DNA of 64,000 nt from assembly GCF_947331435.1 (NCBI RefSeq), contig NZ_CAMZOF010000005.1:512657-576656 (forward strand), written 5' to 3'. Positions 51,272-63,167 of this stretch are shown piece by piece (positions within the stretch are counted from its first letter, which is position 1; each line of letters begins with the position of its first letter). The position numbers and the translations under genes were made by a program. This stretch comes from Pelagibius sp. Alg239-R121. Its GTDB lineage: Bacteria > Pseudomonadota > Alphaproteobacteria > Kiloniellales > Kiloniellaceae. Below the pieces are notes generated by a model. The model worked only from the letters and a program-made list of their open reading frames with translations. It did no database searches and was not told the DNA's origin.

Positions 51272-52573
51272 CTACGACTGCCTCAGACGGTCGAAAGCCG
51301 GATTTAGTTGCGCCACGATCCGGTCCAAGACCTCTCCTTGGGTATCGGCGAACGCACGTGCTGCAGCGCTCATCTCGTCGTATTTGTCTGGATTCTTCAA
51401 CAGCTTACCAACGGCGACCCCGAGGTCGCCGGGGCGTTCCCTGATGCGCTTGACCGCGCCGGTGGCGATCATGTCTTCGACGATGCGCACAAAATTGCCG
51501 GTATGAGGACCACAGAGGAGGGCGCAGCCGAGCCGGGCGGCTTCGATCGGGTTTTGACCGCCCTTGGGAATCAGAGTTCCACCCATCATGGCAATCCGGT
51601 TCAGACGGAACCAGACCCCTAACTCGCCCAGGGTATCCGCGAGATAGATCTCGGTTTCGGGGTTGAGCGGTTCCCTTGTGCTTCGTTGGGCGACGTTCAT
51701 ATCCTGCGCGCGGAGTTCTTCAGCAAGATCCGGACCGCGCTCCGGGTGACGGGGCACAATCATGGTGAGTAGGCCTGGATGTGCCGGCGCAATCAGACGG
51801 TGAGCCTGCGCGGCCAGGATTTCCTCGCCCGGATGGCTGGAATACAACAGCCAGCGCGGTCGCTCGCCCAGATTGGCCTGGAACTGTTCGAGCAGCGTGG
51901 GGTCGGCAGTCAGCGCAGGGGCCGCGAATTTCAGGTTGCCTGGCATGCTGCAAGCCTCGAAACCAAGAGCCTGAAAGTGATGTTGATCCTCCGGCGATTG
52001 GGCCTGAATGCCTTCGAAGCTCTCCAACAGCGCTCGAAACACAGGGCCTGAGCGTTTCCACCCTTTGAAGGATTTCGGCGACATGCGGCCGTTGATCAGG
52101 TGCAACGGCAGTTTCCGTCTCTTTGCTTCAAGCAACAGGTTCGGCCAGAACTCGGATTCAATCATCAGACCCAATTGAGGTTGCCAATGATTGAAAAAGC
52201 CGCGAACGGCATTCGGCGTATCAATTGGGGCGAACTGGTGTATGACGCTATCGGGCAGGAGCTCGGCCATCATTTGGGCGGAGGTGACAGTGCCGGTGGT
52301 GACCAGAATCGCGAGATCCGGTCGTTCTTCCCGGAGGCGTGAGATCAGCGGCAATGCAGAGACCGACTCTCCAACGCTGGAACCATGTATCCAGACGAGA
52401 TTGCCGTTCGGGCGCGCCTGACCCGCTTGCCCAAAACGCTCGCCGAAGCGTTCGCTATCCTCCTTGCCGCGGGCCTTGCGCTTTTCCATGTGCCGCGCGA
52501 TTAGCGGTGCAGCCAGGAAACCGAATGCTCGGTAAAGCCCGAAGGCTGCACTTGCTATGGGAGATGCTGACAT
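51272..52573 (-). CDS. waaA: 3-deoxy-D-manno-octulosonic acid (Kdo) transferase
   Basis: A 433-residue glycosyltransferase (GT30) that adds Kdo to lipid A in the inner membrane. Features are an N-terminal membrane anchor (AAFGLYRAFGFLAAPLIARHM), the KRxxRGKEDxxRxxERFG segment typical of KdtA (KRKARGKEDSERFGERFG), HGSSVGESVSALPLI with the catalytic Glu, IESEFWPNLLLEA, LINGRMS, SHPGEEIL, IVPRHPERG and the C-terminal GGTLIPKGGQNPIEAA donor site. GGGGAG ribosome-binding site. The start lies just after the stop of the epimerase gene, so the GT2-epimerase-waaA set is an operon. Confidence 0.95.
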   Translation of the reverse strand: MSASPIASAAFGLYRAFGFLAAPLIARHMEKRKARGKEDSERFGERFGQAGQARPNGNLVWIHGSSVGESVSALPLISRLREERPDLAILVTTGTVTSAQMMAELLPDSVIHQFAPIDTPNAVRGFFNHWQPQLGLMIESEFWPNLLLEAKRRKLPLHLINGRMSPKSFKGWKRSGPVFRALLESFEGIQAQSPEDQHHFQALGFEACSMPGNLKFAAPALTADPTLLEQFQANLGERPRWLLYSSHPGEEILAAQAHRLIAPAHPGLLTMIVPRHPERGPDLAEELRAQDMNVAQRSTREPLNPETEIYLADTLGELGVWFRLNRIAMMGGTLIPKGGQNPIEAARLGCALLCGPHTGNFVRIVEDMIATGAVKRIRERPGDLGVAVGKLLKNPDKYDEMSAAARAFADTQGEVLDRIVAQLNPAFDRLRQS

Positions 52574-52575
52574 CT

Positions 52576-53523
52576 TCAGTTCTCCCCTGCGCTGATGCCT
52601 GAGTTAAAGCTGGCAGTCAGACCCGCCCTCAGATCCCAAGGCGGTGACCAGTCGAGTTCCTCCATCATAGCGGACGTGCTGAGTTCGAGAGATCCGGTGA
52701 GACGTTCAATGGTTGCACTGCGGCCGGTCATCTTACCGGCGAGGCTTAGCAACCAGACAGGGCAGGGCCAGAGGCGGGCTGGCTGTCCCAGTACCGCAGC
52801 CAGTTCCCGGATCAGATCCGGCGTCGAGATGCTGGGGCCATCCGCCACTTCTAAACAGCGTTGACTTTGATCGGGCCGGTCCAGACAGCGCTGGATCGCA
52901 TCGCAGAGATTGCCGATGTAAAGGAACGCACGGCCGTTTTTTATTGAGGCCAGCGGTAAGGGCACGCCACGCTGGATAGCTTTCACAAGCAGCGCAAAGT
53001 TACCAGGCGCATCCGGGCCGTAGATCAGGGGCGGGCGTAGAAAAGTGAATGCCGTCTCACTCTCGGTGGCGATGCCGGTGAGCACTTTCTCACCTTCCAG
53101 CTTACTCTGTTGATAAGGTGTGGCCAGGCCATCGTTTTCAGCAATTCTTGCACCAATGGAACTGAGAAAGATGAAATGCCTGACGCCTGCAGTTACCGCT
53201 TGCCGAGCGAGATTTTCGGTGCCGGTGACATTAATCCGCCGGAAGACCTCAAACGGATTTGGCTCTGTTTCGTCTAGCACATGGACGCGCGCGGCGCAGT
53301 GAACGACGGCGTCGACCGCGTGGAGCGCTTCCTGCCAGTCGGTGCTGCCGCCGATTTCTCCGACCACGACGCGGTCGGGTTCCGATGTTGTGACTCCCGT
53401 ACGGACCGCAGCCCGGACGTTCCAACCCTGCCGCGACAGATAATCACAGAGGTTCCGGCCCACAAAGCCGTTGGCGCCTGTCACCAGCACACGCTTTGAT
53501 CCTGATCTTTTGTGCGCAGCCAT
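52576..53523 (-). CDS. NAD-dependent nucleotide-sugar epimerase/dehydratase (extended SDR)
   Basis: A 315-residue protein from ATG 53523. The frame runs another 140 codons upstream, but those overlap the glycosyltransferase gene out of frame and are spurious. Rossmann motif RVLVTGANGFVGRNL, FIFLSSIGA, active site YQQSKLEGEK (YxxxK), and FLRPPLIYGPDAPGNF. This fits the WbpV/WbpK-type UDP-N-acetyl-sugar 4-epimerase or 4-reductase group in O-antigen loci. It starts five bases after the stop of the GT2 gene and is followed by waaA. Confidence 0.85.
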   Translation of the reverse strand: MAAHKRSGSKRVLVTGANGFVGRNLCDYLSRQGWNVRAAVRTGVTTSEPDRVVVGEIGGSTDWQEALHAVDAVVHCAARVHVLDETEPNPFEVFRRINVTGTENLARQAVTAGVRHFIFLSSIGARIAENDGLATPYQQSKLEGEKVLTGIATESETAFTFLRPPLIYGPDAPGNFALLVKAIQRGVPLPLASIKNGRAFLYIGNLCDAIQRCLDRPDQSQRCLEVADGPSISTPDLIRELAAVLGQPARLWPCPVWLLSLAGKMTGRSATIERLTGSLELSTSAMMEELDWSPPWDLRAGLTASFNSGISAGEN

Positions 53524-53528
53524 GGTAT

Positions 53529-54284
53529 TCAGAACACCCTGCGTTTTAACAGCGCATGCCCCGCGTAGTGCAAAAGGCACCAGGCGGCATAGGGCAACGA
53601 GAGTTTCTCGATATCCCGGTAGATGCGCCAGACCCAGTAGGCCGAGCGGGCGGGCGGGCTGGAAATCGAGCCGACCACGGAACGATAACGTGCCAGGTCT
53701 TCCTGCAGGCAAAGCGCGTTGTGTCCCTGGCGCAACAGCGACAGCCAAAGAATGTAGTCGTGGGCCCTGAAGCCGGCTTCGTTGATCCGGATCGGTCCGG
53801 TTTTCGCCGTGTCGACCATCGAAGTCAGGTTGGGGATCGCGGCGTTCTTCAAGGCTTGGCGATAGGTCTGGCTGGCGGGCGCTTCGATGACTCGGCCTAG
53901 CGTTTTTCCATCCTCGGAAACCCGCCGGTACCAGGTATAGGAGACGGCGCAATCCTTGATGTTCATAAAATTTGTTTGATGCTCCAGCTTTTCCTGCAGC
54001 CAGAGATCATCACTGTCGAGAAACGCGATAAAGCGCCCACCGGCCCGCTGCAGCGCGGCATTGCGTGTGGCCGCCGGGCCGCTGTTTTTGTCCTGCTTTA
54101 CAAGGACGATGCGCGGATCTTTGCTGGCGAAGCGTGACACGATTTCGCAGGTGTCGTCCTGTGAACAATCGTCGGCAATGATCATCTCCCAGTCCTGCAG
54201 GCTTTGCGCCTGCACGGATGCGATGGTTTCGCCGATGAAGCGCGCGGCGTTGTAGGCGGGCGTTATTACGGAAACAAGGGGCAC
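53529..54284 (-). CDS. Family 2 glycosyltransferase
   Basis: A 251-residue GT-A enzyme: VSVITPAYNAARFIGETIASVQAQSLQDWEMIIADDCSQDDT at the N-terminus, ATRNAALQRAGGRFIAFLDSDDLW with the metal-binding DSDD. GTG start at 54284 with AAGG upstream. Such enzymes transfer a sugar from a nucleotide-sugar; here to LPS or O-antigen, judging by the epimerase and waaA that follow in the same operon. Donor and linkage are not predictable. Confidence 0.88.
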   Translation of the reverse strand: MPLVSVITPAYNAARFIGETIASVQAQSLQDWEMIIADDCSQDDTCEIVSRFASKDPRIVLVKQDKNSGPAATRNAALQRAGGRFIAFLDSDDLWLQEKLEHQTNFMNIKDCAVSYTWYRRVSEDGKTLGRVIEAPASQTYRQALKNAAIPNLTSMVDTAKTGPIRINEAGFRAHDYILWLSLLRQGHNALCLQEDLARYRSVVGSISSPPARSAYWVWRIYRDIEKLSLPYAAWCLLHYAGHALLKRRVF

Positions 54285-54673
54285 TGTGGTGCGAACCTTA
54301 CGATGCGACGCGGGATAAGGGAGCGCCTAGAGACGGCATGTCAGAATGGTAACGCGGTTAAGTGATAAACCGGAATGCCTTCTCAATATTTGTCAACCAA
54401 GCACCGCCAGCTCTACACCCAACGTGGATGGCTTCGCAGGACGTTCTAGCTTTCTTGAGTTTTGCGATCAAGCATCGTAACCCTTCGGTTCGATCGCATA
54501 TCTGGAAGTCCGGCGGCTGTAAAGCAGATAGGGTTTAGAAGCGGGTCCATCGTGTTTATCTGCATAAGATCCGTGCATTGGTGAAACATGGAGCGGCGGC
54601 GTGCTTGCATCTGGCCGCTAGAAGAGGTAACGAGCGCGAAGAAACTAATGCGTTATGATCAGGCGGCGTATCG
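54285..54673. other. Divergent promoter region between glycosyltransferase genes
   Basis: About 390 bases with promoters expected for both flanking genes. One inverted repeat, GCAGATA (54524-54530) with TATCTGC (54557-54563), lies in the middle; the loop is long (26 bases). No gene is supported. Confidence 0.35.
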
Positions 54674-55789
54674 ATGATCTCTCCAGGCGATAGAAAGCCA
54701 GTCTCCATTCTTTTTGTTTTGCCGAACTTCCGAATGGGCGGTGCTGAGCGGGTGATTTTGACCCTTTTGTCACTGCTCGACCGACATCGATTTGCGCCGG
54801 AACTTGTTGTTTTTGATGGAAAGGGAGAGTTCGCAGATTTATTGCCAAAGGACATAATGCTGCACGATTTGGGCGCGACTCGCCTGAGATCGGCGCTTTG
54901 GCCTTTACTGTGTGTGATCAGGAAGCGTCGCCCTGATCTGATCTTTTCGTCGCACAGTTACGTTAACCTTGCATTGCTGGCGAGCCGGGTTGCGTTACCG
55001 AAGCTTACCAGGGTAGTTGTTCGGGAACCAAGCACTCCATCAAAAAGCCTGCCCGATACCAACTACGGCCGCTTTTTGAGTTTGGGTTATCATGCTTTGT
55101 TCCGGCGCGCAGATACCGTAATTTGTTTGAATCGTGAAGTTGAACGCGATCTTTCATCAGGCTACGGCGTCGATTTAAGTCGGCTAGTGCTGTTGCCTAA
55201 TCCTGTTGCTGTCGCGTCGTTGAGACAGTCGGCTGCAAATTTGTCTCACGACGAGAGTCCGGGGCGGCGCCTGGTTGCAGCCGGGCGCCTTTCACACGCT
55301 AAGGGTTTCGATACTTTATTAGGTGCCTTGTCGGCGACGTCTGAAGATGTGTTTCTAACAATCTATGGAGACGGCCCGGAAGAAAGCGCATTGCGAAGCC
55401 TGTGCCGCAAGCTTGGGTTGGACAAGCGTGTTCGATTTGCCGGCTTTGAAAAACACTTGGCACCAGCTCTAGCTGGTGCAGATGCAGTGATTGTACCCTC
55501 CCGTTGGGAAGGGTTTCCCAACATTGTGCTTGAGTCTCTTGCGTGCGGCACGCCGGTCATTTCGACGCGCGACGCCGGCGGGGTCATCGAGTTGTCGAAT
55601 GAAATCTCCAGTGATGCCCTGACGCTTGTATCTTCGGAACAGGAGCTTGCTGAAGAAATTGACAAGGTGAAGGAGAGTAAATCAAGAGAGCTCCGGCCGA
55701 ATTTGCTACCGCCGCGGTTTGAAGACAAAAATGTAGCAAAGCTTTTTGCGGACACGTTGGAAAAGGCTGTGTTTGGCGCTGATTCATAA
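54674..55789 (+). CDS. Family 4 glycosyltransferase (GT-B)
   Basis: A 371-residue enzyme. N-terminal domain opens with VSILFVLPNFRMGGAERVILTLLSLL, typical of GT4. The C-terminal domain has RRLVAAGRLSHAKGFDTLLGAL, LTIYGDGPEESAL, VRFAGF and the donor-binding E-x7-E region VPSRWEGFPNIVLESLACGTPVIST. The two halves of the cleft are complete. Single cistron, divergent from the GT2 gene; it probably builds a surface glycan. Its AT content is higher than that of waaA. Confidence 0.9.
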   Translation: MISPGDRKPVSILFVLPNFRMGGAERVILTLLSLLDRHRFAPELVVFDGKGEFADLLPKDIMLHDLGATRLRSALWPLLCVIRKRRPDLIFSSHSYVNLALLASRVALPKLTRVVVREPSTPSKSLPDTNYGRFLSLGYHALFRRADTVICLNREVERDLSSGYGVDLSRLVLLPNPVAVASLRQSAANLSHDESPGRRLVAAGRLSHAKGFDTLLGALSATSEDVFLTIYGDGPEESALRSLCRKLGLDKRVRFAGFEKHLAPALAGADAVIVPSRWEGFPNIVLESLACGTPVISTRDAGGVIELSNEISSDALTLVSSEQELAEEIDKVKESKSRELRPNLLPPRFEDKNVAKLFADTLEKAVFGADS

Positions 55790-55842
55790 AGTTAGAAGGC
55801 GATTAAGATTATGAGACCTTTTCCGCTTTGTGGCCAAGCCCT

Positions 55843-57048
55843 TCAGGGGCGCCGCCTGTTGTCTATTGTCTTTTTCCAGATTTCACGTCGCTGCAGTGCA
55901 ACGGCCTGGCTGCTAAAATTCTCCGTAATGTGATGTCGTGCAGCGACGCGGAGGTTGGATAGGCTCTCCCACTCCTGAAGGCATCGAACAACCGCATAGG
56001 CAGCTTGGTCTATATCACCTTGTTCGATAATGAAGCCAGTCTTTTGGTTGCTGATCAGTTCATCTATTCCCATGGTGCGTGAAACCACCGGGATGCAGTT
56101 TCGCAGCATGGCTTCCTTTACCGTGTTCGGCAGACGTTCCGATGAGGACATGCTCAACAGCACCTTGGACTTAGAAAATTGTTCGAAAACCTCTTCGTGG
56201 CTCACATGCCCCAAGAACTGGACCGCGTCTCCGATGCCCAGATGATCTACCATTTCCTGGAGGTGCATTTTTTCCGGTCCATCACCGAGCACGGATAGCC
56301 GTGCAGCGGGACATTTATCGAGGACTCGGCGGAAAACCCGCAGACTTTCCGTTGTACGTTTTAGTGGAACAAGTCTTTCTGCGATAACGACTTCGAGGGT
56401 TTTTTCCTGAGCGTCCCGGAACGTCTCCGGTTCAACGTCGATGCCATGATAAACGACGTGGACCCGGCCCTCCAGAACGCCGAAGTTTTTGAGCGCAGGT
56501 GTGTTGGCGCGTGCCAAGGTGAAAACCAGGGGAGCTTGTCTGGCCAGTTCAATGCTTGGCCCATATCGGCTGTGCAGGTCGTAGGCGCTTAGCGATAGCG
56601 ACAGAGTCACGTCTTCAAGAAGCTCATGGACTAGCAGGCCTAAAAGGCTCGGGTAGTGCCCCCAGTAGAGATGGACGATGTCCGGAGGCGAGCGGCGAAT
56701 TTTGTCAAAGAGATCGAGAGTTCTGGGAACAAGAGCGAGACTCTTGAGTACTGATCCTGCCGTCACGTTGCCGCGCGTAAAAAGCGATCCAAGCAGCCTT
56801 AAGGGAAGTGATGGCGGACGGAGGGCAACCCAAAGACCCCGTAGGCTGGAGAATAGGGAATTATGATCGATCTCTATGTTTGGCAGCCGTCGGTCGCGCA
56901 GGACATCGTTACAGTCCTTCGGTTTGGGCTTGAACGTAGCGATCGCAACCTCGACCTCCTGACCCAGAAGGGCCCGAATCTCTACCGCGGCGAAGGTTTC
57001 GGAGGGAACCGGGAACTGCATCGTTACGTAGAGTACCTTCAGTGCCAC
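55843..57048 (-). CDS. Family 4 glycosyltransferase (GT-B), second
   Basis: A 401-residue enzyme, probably from GTG 57048 (VALKVLYVTMQFPVPSETFAAVEIRAL) with AAGG upstream; the frame extends to 57186 but that lead lacks fold character. The mature domains show IVHLYWGHYPSLLGLLV, VHVVYHGIDVE, SLLVLGDGPE-like ARLSVLGDGPEKMHL, VQFLGHVSHEEV, and SSSERLPNTVKEAMLRNCIPVVSRTMGIDELI, the donor-site E-x7-E analogue (SSERLPNTVKEAM). It resembles exopolysaccharide glycosyltransferases of the colanic-acid type (WcaL-like). It converges with the other GT4 gene. Confidence 0.88.
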   Translation of the reverse strand: MALKVLYVTMQFPVPSETFAAVEIRALLGQEVEVAIATFKPKPKDCNDVLRDRRLPNIEIDHNSLFSSLRGLWVALRPPSLPLRLLGSLFTRGNVTAGSVLKSLALVPRTLDLFDKIRRSPPDIVHLYWGHYPSLLGLLVHELLEDVTLSLSLSAYDLHSRYGPSIELARQAPLVFTLARANTPALKNFGVLEGRVHVVYHGIDVEPETFRDAQEKTLEVVIAERLVPLKRTTESLRVFRRVLDKCPAARLSVLGDGPEKMHLQEMVDHLGIGDAVQFLGHVSHEEVFEQFSKSKVLLSMSSSERLPNTVKEAMLRNCIPVVSRTMGIDELISNQKTGFIIEQGDIDQAAYAVVRCLQEWESLSNLRVAARHHITENFSSQAVALQRREIWKKTIDNRRRP

Positions 57049-57337
57049 GCTATGGCCTTGTTTGACGTTTGTTTGGAGGTGCCGTGTGCTAGAAACATTA
57101 ACAAGCCGTTGGGAGAATCGGGACGATCTCCACATGTAGCATAGTCTGTTCGGTCTGATAACGGCCTTGACGCTCATCCGAAACAAATGATTTGCCCAAA
57201 GCTGTTCTCATCGCCGTTGGCAGAGTGTGACAGAGAAGCTGCCGGATTGAAGGTTGTTTTTTTGTGGCATTTGTACACCGAATCGCGTGCATGGGGCGAT
57301 GCCTGTACCAAAATGAGCCTACACTTTGAAAAGGAGC

Positions 57338-57379
57338 GAGACCGCCTGAAATCGGTTTGACACGACATCAGACGGTCTC
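57338..57379 (-). terminator. Rho-independent-like terminator of the TadG-like gene
   Basis: GAGACCG-c-CTGA (57338-57349) pairs with TCAG-a-CGGTCTC (57368-57379), 11 of 12 positions. It lies 13 bases after the TadG-like stop on the minus strand, and on that strand the stem is followed by GCTCCTTTTC, a short T-run. Confidence 0.65.
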
Positions 57380-57392
57380 ACTTGCAACTTGG

Positions 57393-59357
57393 CTATTCCG
57401 CGATGCGCAGGTTGGTCAACTCGTTACCAATTGCTACGAAGGTCGCTCGCAATTCGTCATTGGACGGAGAATTGTAATACTTCTCCGGATCTGACGCACA
57501 GTTTCTCATGAGGTTCTGCGTTGCCACGTCGTTGAGTTGGAATGTGATGGCATAGATCACGATGCCCTCATCCTTCATGTTCTCGCACAACCGAGACATA
57601 CGGTTATTGATTTCAACGACCGCTGCACCTTGGTTTGTGGTGCCAAGCCGGCCTTCACTCAATCTGCCGTAAGCCGAGTAATCCGTATCAGGATAGGTTC
57701 CGGAAAGGGGGCGTCCTGGCAGGCCACCCGGCCAGTCATAGTAGACGTTCTGGCCGTCGGTCAGAACAATGGCGACCTTGTCCATCAAAGGCGCGTCATA
57801 GGCCATCGGAAGGTTATCCGGCGTGTCACCACCCCAGAGACCCTGCCAGCGCGGGGAGATCACACGCCAACCCCATGCCAAACCGAGGTTTGCGTGCGTG
57901 CCACCGCGGTGCCATGGCTGCATTTCGTCGATGGCATCTAATACTTTCGTCTTCTCCGCAGTCAAAGAAGTGATGGCGGGACCGCAACCGAGGTTGGGGC
58001 CGGTGCCTTCGTTCTGGGCCTCGTTGCTCTCGTCGATTTCAGGCCAGTCGTTGTCGCCATCTTGATCGTCGTCATAATCGTTAATTGTTGTCGGCCAGAA
58101 GTGACGGGTAAATAGCTCCTCTGAAGGAGGATCGTCCGACTCGTCACGCGGAGACGGGCGTGCTTCTACGCAGCCTTTCCAAACCGTTTCGACATCCTCT
58201 TCGGCTTCCTCAAAAAACTCGACCTCGGAGAACAAGACGATGGCTTTTTTCTTGATCCTGCCGCCCATGACTATTCTGTGGTAGCGATAGGCCGTTGACG
58301 TGTCGATACCGTCGGTAAATGTGAGGACACGTTGAATCTTCTTACCTCGATTACTGTACTTGGCCCTTCCCAAGTGAAGTCTGGTCCAGGAAACGCCATC
58401 GTCTGAACCTTGGAGAACAACAAACATCTTAATTGATTTCTGGCTTCCGAAAGTCCAAAAACCATAGTTTGACGGGCTGGTAAGGCGGTATCCTACGACC
58501 GTTTTCGATTCATCTTCCCATTGTTTTCCTACGACGATGTAGCGCTTCTCGAATGATCCCTTGCGAAAGATTTGCCTGTAGCCGCTGTCGGGGATGAGTT
58601 GATTTCTGTTGCCATCGAAAACCGCAGGTACGCCACCCCCGCTTGTCGTGTTTCCAAAAGACGTGCCGTCCTCGATGACGACTTTGTTCCCGTCAATTGT
58701 CGTCGTGGGTGCAAGTTCGTGCAGCCAATCAACATGCTGGTTTCCTACATTGACGGTTGCAACAAAGGGGACCAGACCAACCCAAAAATTGTTAATTGTT
58801 TCCTTCTCACCATACAGAATGTTAACGAGGTCAGTGGCCGCCGCCTTCATGGTCTGGATTTTTTGGCTGCTCCGCATAGAGCCAGTGTTATCCATGATCA
58901 GAGCCAGTTCCAGCCCGCGCACCGAGCGTTTCACGACGGAACGGGCAGAAACTTCCATGTCGTCAACGCTCAACACGCGCATAAAGGTCGTTGGAATTCG
59001 GGCTGTGGCAGTAATTGTCAGCTGTTCATTCCCCTCTCCGGTCTCGATTTCAAAGTCGATTAGGACCGAGCCCATGTAGTCGTTGGGAAAATTTGCTTGG
59101 AAATACTTTTGAATTTCCGCGTCGCGATAGGGTTGATTTATAGCCTTGCCGCCCGCGAGTGCAGCTGCGTCAACAGCCTGACCCAGGCGTGCCTTAGCTA
59201 TGTATCCACGGCCAGCGTCGGTTGCCAAGCCGAGAAAACCAATCACGGCGATGACGGAAAAACCGAACAAAACTGAGACTGCGCCCTTACGGTCTTTGGT
59301 GAATGTATAGGCGGCCTGTTGAAGCCATTTAAGCCCCCCGGCTGACAATGTAAACAT
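57393..59357 (-). CDS. TadG-like vWA protein with inserted discoidin (F5/8C)-like segment
   Basis: A 654-residue secreted/membrane-anchored protein. N-terminal TadE/G helix: KGAVSVLFGFSVIAVIGFLGLATDAGR, then YIAKARLGQAVDAAALAGG, the standard TadG opening. The vWA domain starts at about 149 (LELALIMDNTGSM; MIDAS-type DxTxS). It is interrupted at about residues 228-385 by an extra beta-rich block (FVVLQGSDDGVSWTRLHLG, YRYHRIVMGG, FSEVEFFEEAE) that reads like an F5/8 type C/discoidin domain, before vWA resumes at VWKGCVEARPSPRDE and APLMDKVAIVLTDGQNVYYDWPG. TadG proteins belong to Flp-pilus loci; no other tad gene is near. Surface adhesion is a reasonable inference. Confidence 0.8.
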   Translation of the reverse strand: MFTLSAGGLKWLQQAAYTFTKDRKGAVSVLFGFSVIAVIGFLGLATDAGRGYIAKARLGQAVDAAALAGGKAINQPYRDAEIQKYFQANFPNDYMGSVLIDFEIETGEGNEQLTITATARIPTTFMRVLSVDDMEVSARSVVKRSVRGLELALIMDNTGSMRSSQKIQTMKAAATDLVNILYGEKETINNFWVGLVPFVATVNVGNQHVDWLHELAPTTTIDGNKVVIEDGTSFGNTTSGGGVPAVFDGNRNQLIPDSGYRQIFRKGSFEKRYIVVGKQWEDESKTVVGYRLTSPSNYGFWTFGSQKSIKMFVVLQGSDDGVSWTRLHLGRAKYSNRGKKIQRVLTFTDGIDTSTAYRYHRIVMGGRIKKKAIVLFSEVEFFEEAEEDVETVWKGCVEARPSPRDESDDPPSEELFTRHFWPTTINDYDDDQDGDNDWPEIDESNEAQNEGTGPNLGCGPAITSLTAEKTKVLDAIDEMQPWHRGGTHANLGLAWGWRVISPRWQGLWGGDTPDNLPMAYDAPLMDKVAIVLTDGQNVYYDWPGGLPGRPLSGTYPDTDYSAYGRLSEGRLGTTNQGAAVVEINNRMSRLCENMKDEGIVIYAITFQLNDVATQNLMRNCASDPEKYYNSPSNDELRATFVAIGNELTNLRIAE

Positions 59358-60135
59358 CTCTTTGCGCTCGCGGTTCTTTTGAGAGGAGGCGCAGAATTTC
59401 AGCGAAAGATGAACAATGGGTAAAAGTAAAAATTATACAAACAAACATATTGTTTATGTGTAAAACTGTATTAAAAATACTGATGGTTGATTGGTTCTAA
59501 ATAATCTATTGTATTTTCCTTTTTTTATTTTGGTCGAATTTTACAATGATATTGGATTTTTGTATATTTTTATCGGTGATGGTGCAGCGCTCATGAATCA
59601 GTATGGTTCAGCATATTTGTAGGCTGAGTCTGCTTGTCTCTGTGTGTAGGTTCATGTGTTCTCAACCTAACGGTCTTATAGCAAGTCGACGTTCTAAATT
59701 GGCGTAACCATTGCTCACGTGCACAAGCACCTTGAACAAGTGAATCCTTGACGGTTTTGGGTGCCAGCGTCTATTCAGGCGCTAGTCTTATCTTGCCCTT
59801 GTTTTTAAGCGCGACATTCATGCAGGGCGGTGGTGAACTGCTTTGACCTCTTGAAGTGCCGAAGATCCTTTATTTGCTTGAGCGCGCACGAAATTCAGTT
59901 GTCGCAATAATAGGCATTCGTGATATTCCGACACGTAGAGATCACTAGTTGTTTCGGATATTTTTGCAGCGATAAGGAATGCCTCAAAGACGTTGTTTCA
60001 ATTGGTTTCGGTTTTCATATGGAGATAGACAAAGTTGCGGAGTGTTTTTCTAAGTCGGCGGACAAATTTGTGAGGGCCGTGTTGAGAAGATGTTCTTCTT
60101 CAGTCGGTGCTCTGTCAGCTATAGGTTAGTAGGAA
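59358..60135. other. Long AT-rich divergent promoter region
   Basis: Nearly 780 bases between the TadG-like gene and the ABC flippase gene. The stretch from about 59416 to 59580 is extremely AT-rich, with runs such as TTTTTTTATTTTGG and a small palindrome AAACA-tat-TGTTT. This is typical for silenced or transferred DNA and for complex promoters. A 69-codon frame at 59920-60129 lacks a ribosome-binding site and is not called. Confidence 0.45.
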
Positions 60136-62974
<2,839 letters not shown>

Positions 62975-63167
62975 GCGCTGTGGTTCTTGATAAGGGGCTG
63001 AGGCCGAGGGCAGGCAGTGTGAGATTTAGGGGGCGGAGGCTTTGGGGCGGCGGTTGTTTGAACGACTAAAAGGCTTGCTGCTTTTGAGAGTTTATGGTCG
63101 TTAAGCGCTAAATATTTGGATTGGCACTTCTGCGCGAGCCAAAGAACGATTGAACCAACCGGATGGT

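Noticed and set aside
53524..53952. N-terminal extension of the epimerase frame
   Set aside because: It overlaps the GT2 glycosyltransferase gene out of frame and has Arg/Pro-rich shadow composition; the Rossmann fold starts after ATG 53523.
59920..60129. 69-codon open frame just before the ABC flippase gene
   Set aside because: Weak start context, atypical composition (Cys/Phe/Ser-rich) and no recognisable feature; likely leader or untranslated DNA.
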